Source of the DNA: an uncultured Methanosarcinales archaeon
Lineage (GTDB): Archaea > Halobacteriota > Methanosarcinia > Methanotrichales > Methanotrichaceae
Length of the DNA: 48,745 nucleotides
NCBI GenBank assembly: GCA_903871465.1
Contig: CAIQHB010000035.1
Coordinates: 1-48,745 of the forward strand
Direction: 5' to 3'
Shown here piece by piece: positions 8,524 to 17,399 of the stretch. Every line of letters starts with the position of its first letter. The stretch's first letter is position 1. Made by a program: the position numbers and the translations under genes. The notes under the pieces were generated by a model. That model saw only the letters and a list, made by a program, of their open reading frames with translations, made no database searches and was not told the origin of the DNA.

Positions 8524-8908
8524 AGATCTGCTTAGGGGTTGACGAAAAATAGTTTACTTAATAATCTTTGATATTGTTAAGTTTATACGCGGTTCGATAG
8601 GATAATTCTATACAGGATATACTTTATGTAAGATAACTTTTAATCGTGCCATATTCTCATCCGAGATCTTCTTCCCAGTTTCATAGTCTCTTTCGCCTAA
8701 ACGAGCCTGCACTCTAAGTCCTTTCTTTGTCTTGGTAGCACTGTGTAGTCCTGAAATTATTTTGCACTCAGTCTGATTTTATGCTGTTTGAATTATTCAA
8801 TAATATTCAAGAGTACTGATAAGGATAACAAGGATATAGCTTTGCCGAAACGGCAAAAAAAATGCTCACGAGATTGTTCAAGGGGCTACCCTATTACCTT
8901 TAAAATAG
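8522..8908. other. AT-rich gap between nfeD and tRNA-Ser
   Basis: Apart from the transposase remnant at 8608-8778, this stretch shows no gene. It is AT-rich. A perfect small inverted repeat TTTGCCG aaa CGGCAAA (about 8841-8857) is followed by a run of A, and read on either strand it could act as a terminator for the long minus-strand operon or the tRNA. The ORF crossing 8788-9210 is antisense to the tRNA and is not believed. Confidence 0.4.
8608..8778 (-). pseudogene. C-terminal remnant of an ISAzo13-type (Rhodopirellula DDE) transposase
   Basis: On the minus strand a 56-codon open stretch, bounded upstream by an in-frame stop, reads like the extreme C-terminus of the Rhodopirellula/ISAzo13 transposase family: SATKTKKGLRVQARL, then ERDYETGKKISDENMARL. 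These correspond to the family pattern T-T-x-TGL-V-A-L-D-x-x-Y-x-x-G-K-I-x-D-E-x-M. The upstream catalytic DDE part is absent and no terminal repeats were found, so this is a scar of an old insertion between nfeD and the tRNA gene. The identification comes from recall of the family pattern. Confidence 0.55.
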
Positions 8909-9004
8909 CGCCGAGGGTGAGATTCGAACTCACGGGGCCCTTTCGAACCACGAGCTTTCAGGGATTCATTCCAGGCTCGCGCCATACCGCTAGACGACCT
9001 CGGC
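8909..9004 (-). tRNA. tRNA-Ser(GGA), apparently with a 12-nt intron
   Basis: The minus strand folds into a class II tRNA: acceptor GCCGAGG (9004-8998) with CCTCGGC (8916-8910), T arm GTGAG-TTCGAAT-CTCAC, discriminator G, and a long variable arm as expected for serine. The anticodon stem CGAGC/GCTCG closes a 19-nt loop. Removing 12 nt (8957-8968), at the canonical position after base 37, gives a normal 7-nt loop CTGGAAA with anticodon GGA at 8970-8972. It lies 30 nt past the cbf5 stop, so it may be co-transcribed with the ribosomal operon. The exact intron boundaries are uncertain by one or two bases. Confidence 0.8.
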
Positions 9005-9034
9005 ACATGTTTGATTTTCAGGTTTACCGCTTGA

Positions 9035-10225
9035 CTACTGTTTCCTCTGCATGGAGCCATCCCTTTCGGCCAGCTTCCACGCCATCGGATAGGTGCCCGG
9101 CTCCATTATTACCCTTTCGGTCGCAGCCACAATTCCCGTCTTGGAGGCCAGCATCTCATAGCTCGTCAGCTCCGCCCGGGCAATCGCCACAGCTTCTCCT
9201 TTCAAGGTAAATAGGGCAACGCCGTCGCCCTTATTTATATCCGTCTCCAGGCTGAGCAGCCCCGGTGCCGCCAGTGGCGCGCCGTGACAGATGGCATCCA
9301 CAGCATTGTCGGCTATGACCAGATGTGGCAGGTGCTTAAGAGCCGTCTCGACGGGCTGGATGACGCGCCGTAGCCCGCTCTCGTCGCCTGTCTCTTTGTA
9401 GGCTACAAAGGCGTCAATAAGCATATGCAACGTGACGAGCGTCTCGTCTTCCCGGAAGGGTCCGGCCTTGGTCCTGCGCAGCTCCTCCATGTTGGCACCG
9501 GTGCCAAGAGCAAGGCCAATATCGAAGCACAGCTTGCGAATGTAAGTGCCCGCCTGGCAGCCCACGCGCATGAGCACGTAAGGCCCGTCAACCTCCAGAA
9601 CTTCCAGGTAGTAGATGGTCCTGATGCGTAGCTCTTTTACCACGGACGACTTGAGAGGCGGCTTCTGGAAAATTGGTCCCGTAAACTCCTGGCAGACCTC
9701 AAGGATGCGCTTCCTGGGCTGCGGCTTATGAACATGCATGAGGCAGATGTACTCCTTTCCTGCCAGAAGAAGAGTATCCATCACACGCGTCGCATCTCCC
9801 AGGAGAACGGGCAAAATGCCCGTCACCTTGGGGTCAAGAGTGCCACTATGACCGGCTTTCTCGATCTCCAGAATCCTCTTCACCCACGCCGCCACCTCAT
9901 GGCTGGTCGGCCCCGAGGTCTTATCCAGATTGATGGCACCCAAACGAAGATGCGCCTCCAGGCTTCGCTGCAGGGGAGGCGTGCCATAGTTGGGATCCGT
10001 CTTGCCGTTTCGCTTCAGCAGGACTGACCTGACCCTGTCAGAGGGAAGTATAGTTGGGTGAACGGTCGGATTGGTTGGATTAGCTTTTTCGCCTACGGCT
10101 GCGGGTGATGACGGGGGAAATGATTTTGGAGTTGCAGTTGGCTGAGAAGAATTTCTTGCGCCGGATTTGTGCGATGAATCACGAGGACGATCCTCTCTAT
10201 TTTCCGCGCGATGAATCACGGGCAT
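9035..10225 (-). CDS. cbf5: tRNA/rRNA pseudouridine synthase Cbf5 (TruB family)
   Basis: The catalytic subunit of archaeal H/ACA ribonucleoprotein, also able to make pseudouridine 55 in tRNA. The TruB core carries the catalytic Asp131 in GHSGTLDPKVTG and the KTSGPTSHE motif. A PUA domain occupies roughly 305-385. From the ATG at 10225 the protein is 396 residues, against about 330-340 for typical archaeal Cbf5. The extra ~60 N-terminal residues are rich in Ser, Pro, Asn and Thr and look disordered, so a start further in (near residue 61, LPSDRVRS) is possible. The upstream start overlaps cmk by 10 nt, which suits coupling. Confidence 0.93.
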   Translation of the reverse strand: MPVIHRAENREDRPRDSSHKSGARNSSQPTATPKSFPPSSPAAVGEKANPTNPTVHPTILPSDRVRSVLLKRNGKTDPNYGTPPLQRSLEAHLRLGAINLDKTSGPTSHEVAAWVKRILEIEKAGHSGTLDPKVTGILPVLLGDATRVMDTLLLAGKEYICLMHVHKPQPRKRILEVCQEFTGPIFQKPPLKSSVVKELRIRTIYYLEVLEVDGPYVLMRVGCQAGTYIRKLCFDIGLALGTGANMEELRRTKAGPFREDETLVTLHMLIDAFVAYKETGDESGLRRVIQPVETALKHLPHLVIADNAVDAICHGAPLAAPGLLSLETDINKGDGVALFTLKGEAVAIARAELTSYEMLASKTGIVAATERVIMEPGTYPMAWKLAERDGSMQRKQ

Positions 10226-10740
10226 TGGCGGGCCCTCACTGCAGCCATCACGATTGCCAGCGTTCCGGCCTCATCAAACCTGCCCGTATCCACTACCAGA
10301 TCATAAGCCGAAAGATCATTGATATCAATATTGTAATACATCTTATACCGCCGGGCCTCGCTCTCCTCACGGATGCGCGTTTCCTGTATAGCATCATCCA
10401 GCAGTTTCGACTCGCGTTTTGAGATTCGCTCGGATCTCTTCCGCAGATCCGTCTTCAAGAGCACCTTCAGATCTGCTGTGAGGAGATGTCCGGACAGCCT
10501 TCCTTCGAAGACGCCCTGACCTTCTTTGGCCAGGGCTTTCTGGGCGTCGTCGATTAGATAGTCGATCTCTGGACCCTTCTCGGCCAGACGGTTCATCTCC
10601 TTAACAGAGATGTTCTTTTCACTAGCAATCTTCCGGAAGAGCTCCCCGGAATTGACCCACACAAGATCAAGCTGCAGCGCGAGAGCGCGGGCGAGGGTTG
10701 TGGTACCTGTGCCCGGCGAACCGCTTACGGTTATTATCAT
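10216..10740 (-). CDS. cmk: Cytidylate kinase, archaeal type
   Basis: Phosphorylates CMP/dCMP with ATP in pyrimidine nucleotide metabolism. The 174-residue product starts MIITVSGSPGTGTTT with the P-loop at about 7-15. It has the NMP-binding stretch (ELFRKIASEKNISVKEMNRLAEK) and the lid (KRESKLLDDAIQETRIREESEARRYK). It is part of the minus-strand operon: the ATG follows the EMC3-like gene by 2 nt, and the 3' end overlaps cbf5. Cmk next to Cbf5 is a common archaeal neighbourhood. Confidence 0.93.
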   Translation of the reverse strand: MIITVSGSPGTGTTTLARALALQLDLVWVNSGELFRKIASEKNISVKEMNRLAEKGPEIDYLIDDAQKALAKEGQGVFEGRLSGHLLTADLKVLLKTDLRKRSERISKRESKLLDDAIQETRIREESEARRYKMYYNIDINDLSAYDLVVDTGRFDEAGTLAIVMAAVRARQCP

Positions 10741-10742
10741 CT

Positions 10743-11363
10743 TCAGCTCATGCTCCCAATATTAAGAGCCTTGCGTACGATCTGCGATACTGGCAAGGAG
10801 CAAAGGAAGTACCAGTAGTACCAAAAAATGATCGGCCCGATCACTGGTTTGGTGATGTCGTGCGGTCCCCCCCAGAATGGAAAGGTCATTTGAAGGAGAG
10901 GGTGACCTGTCAATGGTATGTAATAATAGACCCACATTAAGAGAGGAATGGAGATAATGCCGATGTAAAGCATGGGTTTGAACTGCATCTGCATCATCTT
11001 ACCCTGTTCCGAGACCAGTCTCATCTGCTCACTTTGGAGGGCTTTAAGTCTGGCCTGATCTCCGGATAGCTGCGCTTCTTTCATATTTCTTTGCAGCGTC
11101 TTCATCTTCTCCTGTTGATTGCGCATGAACTCCCAGTCCATGGTGTACTTCTGAATCAGGCTGGCATACAGACCGGTGATGGCCGCCAGAATGAAGAGGA
11201 CGATGTGGAATTTATATCCCAGGATGCCTGGCAGCCAACCCAGGACATAATTCATCCCGTCGCCTAAATAGCTCCTGTACCCGGGGATCATTACTCCAAA
11301 AAAAAGGACAAAGCCCAGTACCATGGCCCCTTTGTCCAGAGACTTGGTCAAGTTCGCATTCAT
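10743..11363 (-). CDS. EMC3/TMCO1-family membrane insertase (DUF106)
   Basis: A 206-residue polytopic protein of the Oxa1 superfamily, with helices at about 14-32, 45-62, 128-146 and 175-195. A charged coiled-coil hairpin (about 75-120, RNQQEKMKTLQRNMKEAQLS) lies between helices 2 and 3, the defining architecture of archaeal DUF106/EMC3 proteins that help insert membrane proteins beside SecY. It overlaps secY by 4 nt, consistent with joint function at the translocon. In many euryarchaea an adenylate kinase gene lies between secY and this gene; here it is missing. Confidence 0.88.
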   Translation of the reverse strand: MNANLTKSLDKGAMVLGFVLFFGVMIPGYRSYLGDGMNYVLGWLPGILGYKFHIVLFILAAITGLYASLIQKYTMDWEFMRNQQEKMKTLQRNMKEAQLSGDQARLKALQSEQMRLVSEQGKMMQMQFKPMLYIGIISIPLLMWVYYYIPLTGHPLLQMTFPFWGGPHDITKPVIGPIIFWYYWYFLCSLPVSQIVRKALNIGSMS

Positions 11364-12973
11364 GCGGAAGCTCCGAAGAACTTCTGCATCATGGGGTACA
11401 TCTCTTGAATCTGCTCACTGGCTATCTGCTCATAAAGCCGATAGACTATGCTCACCGCCAGAAGTAGACCAGTACCGCCGGCTCCGCCCAAAGTTCCCAA
11501 GAGGCTGGCGATCAAAGTCAGTATGCCGATGATCACACCACCAATCACAGTCACTTTAGGGATATATCGCTCCATGAGCTTCTCGATAGAAGCCGGGTTC
11601 CTTCTGTATCCCGGTACCTGGAGTCCGGAGTTGTGGATCTTTTTGGCAACGCTCTTGGGTCCCATGCCTGTGGTCTCGATCCAGAATATGGCGAAGAGAA
11701 TGCCACCGATGATCAAGAAAGCCGAATCCGTCAAGACATGCAGCAAGATCTGGTAGCCGGCAATAGGCGAGAAGCCCAGCTCCGCCATTCCTGCAGTGGA
11801 CGAAGATACCATGCTCGGTATCCAGTCGCTCGGCCCGTGAAGGGGCGAGAAGTAGTACATCAAGCCTGAGACGGGCGTAGGCGACGATCCGCCCATGGCC
11901 ACGCCTGTGGCAGCATTATATCTTGCCTGGGAGACGAAGTTGCCAAGAAGGCTGGAGTAACCGGTGTACACGGTAGTCACTCCCTGACCCGTCACCGAAG
12001 CCGTAGTCACCACGCCTATTTTGGCTGCCAGCAATGCACCTACCATCTCGATATTGGCCTGAATGGCTCGCACCAGAATCATGGGAAGAACCGATGCGTA
12101 GACCAGTTTCACAGGGAACCGACCTCTGGCACCGCGCACGCGGCTGTGAGCCAAAGGTATCTCAATTCTCGTAGACTCCACCAAAACGACCAGCAAAATG
12201 ATCATTATAGTAGATATGAGAGCCAGGATTCCTCCCGTCACCAGGATGAACTTCAAGCCTTCTGATGTGAATATGGTATCAAAGCTGATGAGCTGCAGCC
12301 TGATGATGTCGATCCATTTGGGTATGATGCCCACAGGCAAGCCGGCATCGCCTGCTGCAGGATTAATGATGCCCGTGACTAACTGCTGGCTTATTCCTGC
12401 AACGATGAAGAGGCCCACACCTGAGCCCACACCCCATTTGGAGACGACCTCATCCATGTAGACGATTAATGATCCACCTACGAAGACCTGAATAAATATC
12501 AATAAAGATATCATGCCCAAGGAAAGGCCGAGAGTCTGGGCTAAACCCGCATCAGGCAGCAAATAGCCACCCAATACCTGTGGCAAAGCCTCAACCGCAA
12601 CCATCACAAATACCAGAGCCTTTTGAGTACCCTGATAGATGGCCTGATCGCGGGGATCGCTCAGATCGAGCTTGATGATATCCGCACCCACAAGGAGCTG
12701 AAGCACGATGGATGCCGTGACGATAGGACCGATGCCAAGAAGCATCATCGAGCCGAAGGACCCGGCAAAGAAGGCACGATACGCACTGAATATATCTATG
12801 GAAGCCTTGGAAAGCCCAAAGAGAGGTATATTGCCGAGTGTAAAGTAGAGGAGCAATATGGCCAGAGTCCAGCTTAGCTTTCTCTTAAAATGGACGTGCC
12901 CTGTGGGCCGCTCCACAGAAGGGAGCCGGCGCACAAAGGGCTCTATCGCATAAAAGAAACTATGCTGGTTCAT
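11360..12973 (-). CDS. secY: Preprotein translocase subunit SecY
   Basis: The central channel of the Sec translocon, with ten membrane helices across 537 residues. The N-terminal amphipathic stretch (PFVRRLPSVERPTGHVHFKRKLSW), the plug-region sequence near FGLSKAS, the periplasmic MYYFSPLHGP loop and the C-terminal YRLYEQI helix all fit archaeal SecY, though it is some 50 residues longer than usual because of expanded external loops. It is encoded between L15 and the EMC3-like gene, overlapping both by 4 nt, the classic end of the spc-type operon. Confidence 0.96.
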   Translation of the reverse strand: MNQHSFFYAIEPFVRRLPSVERPTGHVHFKRKLSWTLAILLLYFTLGNIPLFGLSKASIDIFSAYRAFFAGSFGSMMLLGIGPIVTASIVLQLLVGADIIKLDLSDPRDQAIYQGTQKALVFVMVAVEALPQVLGGYLLPDAGLAQTLGLSLGMISLLIFIQVFVGGSLIVYMDEVVSKWGVGSGVGLFIVAGISQQLVTGIINPAAGDAGLPVGIIPKWIDIIRLQLISFDTIFTSEGLKFILVTGGILALISTIMIILLVVLVESTRIEIPLAHSRVRGARGRFPVKLVYASVLPMILVRAIQANIEMVGALLAAKIGVVTTASVTGQGVTTVYTGYSSLLGNFVSQARYNAATGVAMGGSSPTPVSGLMYYFSPLHGPSDWIPSMVSSSTAGMAELGFSPIAGYQILLHVLTDSAFLIIGGILFAIFWIETTGMGPKSVAKKIHNSGLQVPGYRRNPASIEKLMERYIPKVTVIGGVIIGILTLIASLLGTLGGAGGTGLLLAVSIVYRLYEQIASEQIQEMYPMMQKFFGASA

Positions 12974-13347
12974 ACTGTTACTGCCTGACCACCAGCAGCC
13001 TCAATTTTGTTCCTGGCCAATGCCGTGAATCCAGCCGCGCTAACCTCTAGCTTCCGGGTTACTTTGCCGCGACCCAGGACCTTCATCTCACCGATCACAA
13101 CCTTGCCATCCGGGCCGGCCATCTGGTCCAATACGTCCACATTGACTACTTCGACCTCTTCGCAAAGAGGCTGCCGCACGAAACCATGCTTGCCCATCTG
13201 AGTTCCAAGAAGCATGGAACGCATGAAGTGGTGCTTGCACTTGCCGGAATCGCCACGACCTCCGCGAGATCCGCCTCCACGAGCGTTCTTATGTTTGCCA
13301 TGGTAGGTTCTGTGCCCTCTCTTTTCTTTAGTCTTTGGTCTAACCAT
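12970..13347 (-). CDS. rpl15: Large ribosomal subunit protein uL15
   Basis: 125 residues. It has the archaeal/eukaryotic L15 N-terminus (RGHRTYHGKHKNARGGGSRGGRG), a Gly/Arg/His-rich extension that threads into 23S rRNA, and a C-terminal globular part ending AAGGQAVTV. It is a little shorter than many archaeal L15 (about 140-150). It overlaps secY by 4 nt and starts 6 nt after L30. Confidence 0.95.
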   Translation of the reverse strand: MVRPKTKEKRGHRTYHGKHKNARGGGSRGGRGDSGKCKHHFMRSMLLGTQMGKHGFVRQPLCEEVEVVNVDVLDQMAGPDGKVVIGEMKVLGRGKVTRKLEVSAAGFTALARNKIEAAGGQAVTV

Positions 13348-13353
13348 TGCCTT

Positions 13354-13815
13354 CTACCTCATCCTCTTGATAAGATCCGTCAGATCCGAGCGGAATCCCA
13401 GATCTCCACCCTGTTGTGCGGTCTTCTTGGTGGTCCTTAAGCCCTTTCGAGCCGGGTGCAACCTGAAGATGGGCTTGATTTCCAGTTCATTCAGGCTGGT
13501 CGAGCCAGAGGTTATAGCGGACGCCAATTCCTGGAAGGAGGAATAAGATGTGTTCTCCTTCAGGTACTGCTCTGTCAAACGTCGGTTTGCGCTCAAACGT
13601 CCACGCTTCTCCAGGAGCAAAGCCAGCGTATCGTCATCGATCTTGCCCCAGGCGACATAATCCTTTACCATCTGGATCATGCCGCGATAATGGGGGTCTT
13701 CCTTGACCACGATGCAATGGTTGACCCTGTGAATATGGAGCATCGCCAGGGTGGCCTTGATCTCGGGCCTGACGTTAACCTCACCTCTCAATCTCACTAT
13801 GGCAAACATCTTCAA
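13354..13815 (-). CDS. rpl30: Large ribosomal subunit protein uL30
   Basis: 153 residues, the archaeal length. L30 core [21 protein letters not shown] at the start, then HRVNHCIVV and the C-terminal archaeal extension ending in [20 protein letters not shown]. It overlaps S5 by 4 nt. Confidence 0.95.
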   Translation of the reverse strand: MKMFAIVRLRGEVNVRPEIKATLAMLHIHRVNHCIVVKEDPHYRGMIQMVKDYVAWGKIDDDTLALLLEKRGRLSANRRLTEQYLKENTSYSSFQELASAITSGSTSLNELEIKPIFRLHPARKGLRTTKKTAQQGGDLGFRSDLTDLIKRMR

Positions 13816-14435
13816 GCCCTCACAGTTATGGTATTGATGAGCGCATTGTAGGTTGCCTTGGCGAAATTGATAGTGGTCCTGGTGGAGCCAGCCGTCCGGG
13901 TCCAGACATCCTTGATACCGGCCATTTCCATGACCTTCTTAGATGTATCCCCGGCAGCGATGCCTAGGCCCCGAGGCGCCGGTATAAGCACTACCCGCAC
14001 GCTTCCGGATTCGCCCACTACTTGATAAGGCACGGTGTGAGCCTGACCGCAGCCGCATTCCCAACTGCCGCAGCCTCGCTTCACCTTCATGATGTTCCTC
14101 TTGGCGTTATCGATGCCCTTTTTGATGGCTTTGCCAACCTGGACATCCTTTCCCTCGCCAAGACCTATGTAGCCGTCTCTGTTGCCTACAATTACCGTGG
14201 TTCTGAATTTGACTCTCCTTCCGGAGTCGGTCATCCTCTGAACCATGTTTATATCCAGAACCTCGTCCTCTAGCCCTGGGATGAGCGCATCTATCAGTCC
14301 GGCCTCTTTTATGGGCAGCCCTGACGCAATGGCCTCATCGAAAGTGGTTACTTGGCCCTCAAAAACGAGCTTGCCAAGTCTTGTCTTGGGGACCCACACT
14401 TCCTGGTAGAAATCGCGTTTCTTTCTCTGATCCAT
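13812..14435 (-). CDS. rps5: Small ribosomal subunit protein uS5
   Basis: 207 residues. A double-stranded-RNA-binding S5 N-domain is visible in [22 protein letters not shown], and the C-domain in [16 protein letters not shown]. Archaeal S5 has the insertion carrying [14 protein letters not shown], seen here. It shapes the mRNA entry site and decoding accuracy. It lies 4 nt after L18 and overlaps L30. Confidence 0.95.
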   Translation of the reverse strand: MDQRKKRDFYQEVWVPKTRLGKLVFEGQVTTFDEAIASGLPIKEAGLIDALIPGLEDEVLDINMVQRMTDSGRRVKFRTTVIVGNRDGYIGLGEGKDVQVGKAIKKGIDNAKRNIMKVKRGCGSWECGCGQAHTVPYQVVGESGSVRVVLIPAPRGLGIAAGDTSKKVMEMAGIKDVWTRTAGSTRTTINFAKATYNALINTITVRA

Positions 14436-14439
14436 AGTC

Positions 14440-14955
14440 TCACCCCAATATCTTTTCCTTGGCAGCCTCGAATTGAGCCACGATATCTGATCCGGTGTAT
14501 TTCTTTATGTGCTCGCCTCGAATCCTCCCATCATCTGGGAAGATCTCGGAGCCGTGAGGCACATCTACACCTGCATCCACAACGCCTCTAATTGCAGCAT
14601 AGATCCTGTTGCCCTGGGTAGAGGCATGCAGGCCGATGTCTGCGATTCCCTCAACAATACCCAGGGCCAGCATCTTCTTGCCGAAAAGAAGACCTGTGAG
14701 ATATGCAGCGGGCAGGTTACCGAGGCTTGCCGTGAATCCGAAATTCTTTAGCTCCCGGGAATTAACCGTCAGGAGGGTCTTGTCTCCCTTCTGCTCCGCT
14801 ATAACCAGTTGCAGTGTGGTGCTGGCGTTGCTCTTCCTGACCACGACGCGGGGTTTCTTCGATAGTATCAGCTTATATCTGACGTGATAGTTGGTTCTGC
14901 CCTCTCTCCGCCTTCGGAAAGGCACTTTGTATCTAGGTCCTGTTGCCAAGTTCAC
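14440..14955 (-). CDS. rpl18: Large ribosomal subunit protein uL18
   Basis: 171 residues, binding 5S rRNA. The family sequence [19 protein letters not shown] appears near the N-terminus. The GTG at 14955 overlaps the L19e stop (GTGA); a TTG six bases further in is possible. It is followed 4 nt later by S5. Confidence 0.95.
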   Translation of the reverse strand: MNLATGPRYKVPFRRRREGRTNYHVRYKLILSKKPRVVVRKSNASTTLQLVIAEQKGDKTLLTVNSRELKNFGFTASLGNLPAAYLTGLLFGKKMLALGIVEGIADIGLHASTQGNRIYAAIRGVVDAGVDVPHGSEIFPDDGRIRGEHIKKYTGSDIVAQFEAAKEKILG

Positions 14956-15422
14956 TCACCCCTGGCAAGGCCCTTGGCCTTGATAAAGGAGTTCATATGC
15001 GCAGTGCTTCTGTACTCGCCGCCTTTGGATTTGCGATAGAGCAAGCGGTAAGCATGCCGATCTATCTGGCCGCCTTCACGAAGCTCCCTGAGCTTCTTTC
15101 TAAGAGCGCGAATCTTGGTCATCCACTGCTCTTTGCGTGGACTCCGGGCGCCTTTGGCACCTCTTCGGTGTCCTGCCCCTTTGCAGTGACCATAAGCGCG
15201 CTTGGCGTTCCTGGCCCGAATTCTGCCCCGGCTGTTGCCCTTCTTGGGCTTGGCCTTGATATTTCCGTCCTTGATCTGAGAGCGGATATCCTCCCTGGTA
15301 ATGGCATCACTCAAATCGCCTGCCAACTCGGGATCGGGATTGATCCAAACACGGCTTTCGCCAATATTAAGCTCCGATGCCGCCAGCCTGCGCTGATTCG
15401 TGAAACCTGGCAATTCAGGCAC
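14952..15422 (-). CDS. rpl19e: Large ribosomal subunit protein eL19
   Basis: 156 residues. The L19e hallmark QRRLAASELNIGESRVWINP is at the N-terminus, followed by a long basic helix. The GTG at 15422 directly abuts GGGAGG, while a TTG at 15413 lies about 6 nt beyond that ribosome-binding site, so 15413 may be the true start. It overlaps L32e and L18. Confidence 0.94.
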   Translation of the reverse strand: MPELPGFTNQRRLAASELNIGESRVWINPDPELAGDLSDAITREDIRSQIKDGNIKAKPKKGNSRGRIRARNAKRAYGHCKGAGHRRGAKGARSPRKEQWMTKIRALRKKLRELREGGQIDRHAYRLLYRKSKGGEYRSTAHMNSFIKAKGLARGE

Positions 15423-15789
15423 CTCCCTTGGGGTTCAGTATCCTGAGGCCCATCTCGGACGCTTTGGCCTGGATATCCAGGCGCTTCTTCATTCCCACCC
15501 CGGACGCAATGCGCACAACGAAGCCCTGAGCCTTCATGAGCTCTGCCACGTTGTTGACCAGCACCTCAGGAAAGCCGCTGGGATGGAATCCACGAACTGC
15601 CTTGGGGCTTCCAAAGCCAGGTCTTACCAGCTTACCCTTAGCAGCCACCTGCTGCCGGAGCTTGTTGTGCAGACCCTGGGGCTTTCGCCAGCTGGTGGGC
15701 AGCCGCTTCTTTTTATGTGAATCATGGAAGTTGAACTCAGGTTTCTTTGCCTTCTGCCTGGTTCTAACTCTAAGCAACCTCTCTGCCAT
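15415..15789 (-). CDS. rpl32e: Large ribosomal subunit protein eL32
   Basis: 124 residues. KPEFNFHDSHKKKRLPTSWRKPQG near the start and VRPGFGSPKAVRGFHPSG in the middle are the L32e signature. It follows L6 by 7 nt and overlaps L19e by 8 nt. Confidence 0.95.
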   Translation of the reverse strand: MAERLLRVRTRQKAKKPEFNFHDSHKKKRLPTSWRKPQGLHNKLRQQVAAKGKLVRPGFGSPKAVRGFHPSGFPEVLVNNVAELMKAQGFVVRIASGVGMKKRLDIQAKASEMGLRILNPKGGA

Positions 15790-15796
15790 CCTAAAT

Positions 15797-16327
15797 TCAC
15801 CTCTTGCTCACCAGGTATATTCCGTCCTGGAATATCCTGATATCGAAACCATGCACCCTAGTCGCCTGCTCAATGTTGGCCATGGTTTGGCCAACGTGCT
15901 CCTTGTCGATGCCTGTAATCACTACTTCGTCTTTTCCGATCTCGACCTTGGTTCCTGATAGGATCCTGGCAGATCGAGACTTCCTTTCGCCAAGGAAGTT
16001 GTTTATGATGAGCTCGTCGGAAGCTGCCTTGAGCTGTATGGGAAAGTGGGAGTACACGACCTTCATCTTGTACTCATACCCTCTGGTTACGCCCGCAATC
16101 ATGTTGCTTATGTGCGAAGCCAAAGTTCCTACCATCGCTCGATGGTGCTTTCGATCGACCCTGGAATTCACGACCAGTTGAGTGTCCTCTGTGCGGATCT
16201 CTATCTCAGGATAACAGAGCGTTCGAGATACCTCGCCTTTCGGTCCCTTGACCGTGACGAGATTTCGGTCTACGGATACTGCTACTCCTTCTGGGATCTC
16301 TACCTGTCGTGCAATCTGTTTGACCAT
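15797..16327 (-). CDS. rpl6: Large ribosomal subunit protein uL6
   Basis: 176 residues, with two tandem L6 folds. GVAVSVDRNLVTVKGPKGEVSR marks the first and KVEIGKDEVVITGIDKEHVGQT the second. It binds near the sarcin-ricin loop. It starts 8 nt after the S8 stop. Confidence 0.95.
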   Translation of the reverse strand: MVKQIARQVEIPEGVAVSVDRNLVTVKGPKGEVSRTLCYPEIEIRTEDTQLVVNSRVDRKHHRAMVGTLASHISNMIAGVTRGYEYKMKVVYSHFPIQLKAASDELIINNFLGERKSRSARILSGTKVEIGKDEVVITGIDKEHVGQTMANIEQATRVHGFDIRIFQDGIYLVSKR

Positions 16328-16335
16328 GAGACCAC

Positions 16336-16734
16336 CTAATACACATACGCCAGTAGCTGGCCACCCAGGGACTGTGCCCTGGCATCAGAGTGGGCCATGA
16401 CTCCTTTATTGGTGCTCAATATAAGCACCCCAAAGTTCCTGGCGGGGAGGAATCGCTTCTCCCATTTCTCCATCTCTGAAGCCTTGGTAGAGAACCGCGG
16501 CTTGATAACGCCACAGCGGTTGATCCTTCCCAGGAGCTTCACTCTGAACATTCCCGACTTTCCGTCGTCAATAAATTCGAACTCGCCGATGTATCCTCTA
16601 TCCGCCATAACCTTCAAAGCCCTGCCTATGACCTTGGAGGCGGGATGGATGATACATTCAGGCTTGCCTACGCTCTCCGCATTTTTTATTACGGACAGGG
16701 CATCGGCCAGTGGATCCAATAACAATGCAACCAC
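16336..16734 (-). CDS. rps8: Small ribosomal subunit protein uS8
   Basis: 132 residues. [16 protein letters not shown] at the N-terminus and [27 protein letters not shown] at the C-terminus are diagnostic (the latter is the rRNA-binding end). It starts with GTG immediately after the S14 stop, so translation is probably coupled. Confidence 0.95.
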   Translation of the reverse strand: MVALLLDPLADALSVIKNAESVGKPECIIHPASKVIGRALKVMADRGYIGEFEFIDDGKSGMFRVKLLGRINRCGVIKPRFSTKASEMEKWEKRFLPARNFGVLILSTNKGVMAHSDARAQSLGGQLLAYVY

Positions 16735-16887
16735 CTACGAATACTTTTCGAACCCCATTTCAGGGGCGATTTCTCGGAAGCACTGCCGGCACAGGTATAT
16801 CCCGTACTTTCTTACCAGACCGCTCTTGCGACTGCAACGCTTGCACTGGTTAGCTCCTCTTCCGAAGATCTTCTTGCCTTTCTTCAT
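16735..16887 (-). CDS. rps14: Small ribosomal subunit protein uS14 (zinc form)
   Basis: A 50-residue gene read directly from the minus strand, starting [18 protein letters not shown] and ending [10 protein letters not shown]. Two CxxC pairs (CKRC and CRQC) give the zinc-binding archaeal S14. The ATG overlaps the L5 stop by 4 nt and the stop abuts the S8 GTG, so it fills what would otherwise be a gap in the ribosomal operon. Confidence 0.96.
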   Translation of the reverse strand: MKKGKKIFGRGANQCKRCSRKSGLVRKYGIYLCRQCFREIAPEMGFEKYS

Positions 16888-17399
16888 GCTGCCTCCAAGA
16901 TCTCAACGCCGAACTTCTTTTGGACGAACTCCATGGTATCGTCCTTGCCCAACCTTTGCCTACCTGGAAGCTTCTTTTGTGCCACACGTCTCCGGGCTAT
17001 CCTGTATCCGGCCCTCTTCAGGGCCACGGATACGTCCATACCGAAGATGCCGATCTCCGGATCGTATCTCATGCCCGGAAAGTCTGTGTGCTCCTCAATG
17101 CCGAAAGAGAAGTTTCCCTGCCGATCGAACTGGCTCTTTTTAAGGCTGTTGCCAGCGGCTTTAAAGGCGAGGATGAGAAAATCCTCAGCAGCCTTTCCCC
17201 GCAGGGTTAGCTTTGCACCGATAGGTTCCTTCTTTTTGATGCCAAAGGTGGGCAGCGTCTTCTTAGCGATGGACCGGACTGGTTGCTGGTGGGTAATCGT
17301 CTTCATGATGGTTTCAGCGTTTACCAACCTCTGGCCGCTCTCTCCTACGCCCACATGCACGACAACCTTGTCTATACGGGGCTCAAGCATGACATTCAT
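16884..17399 (-). CDS. rpl5: Large ribosomal subunit protein uL5
   Basis: 171 residues. [16 protein letters not shown] and [16 protein letters not shown] near the N-terminus, and [20 protein letters not shown] in the middle, are the archaeal L5/L11e pattern. It binds 5S rRNA with L18. It overlaps S4e and S14 by 4 nt each. Confidence 0.95.
   Translation of the reverse strand: MNVMLEPRIDKVVVHVGVGESGQRLVNAETIMKTITHQQPVRSIAKKTLPTFGIKKKEPIGAKLTLRGKAAEDFLILAFKAAGNSLKKSQFDRQGNFSFGIEEHTDFPGMRYDPEIGIFGMDVSVALKRAGYRIARRRVAQKKLPGRQRLGKDDTMEFVQKKFGVEILEAA

Noticed and set aside
8788-9210. A 140-codon + strand ORF covering the tRNA
   Set aside because: It runs antisense through the tRNA and cbf5 end and has no protein features.
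16397-17143. A 248-codon + strand ORF opposite S8, S14 and L5
   Set aside because: Antisense shadow; the minus-strand genes, including the short S14, explain the DNA fully.
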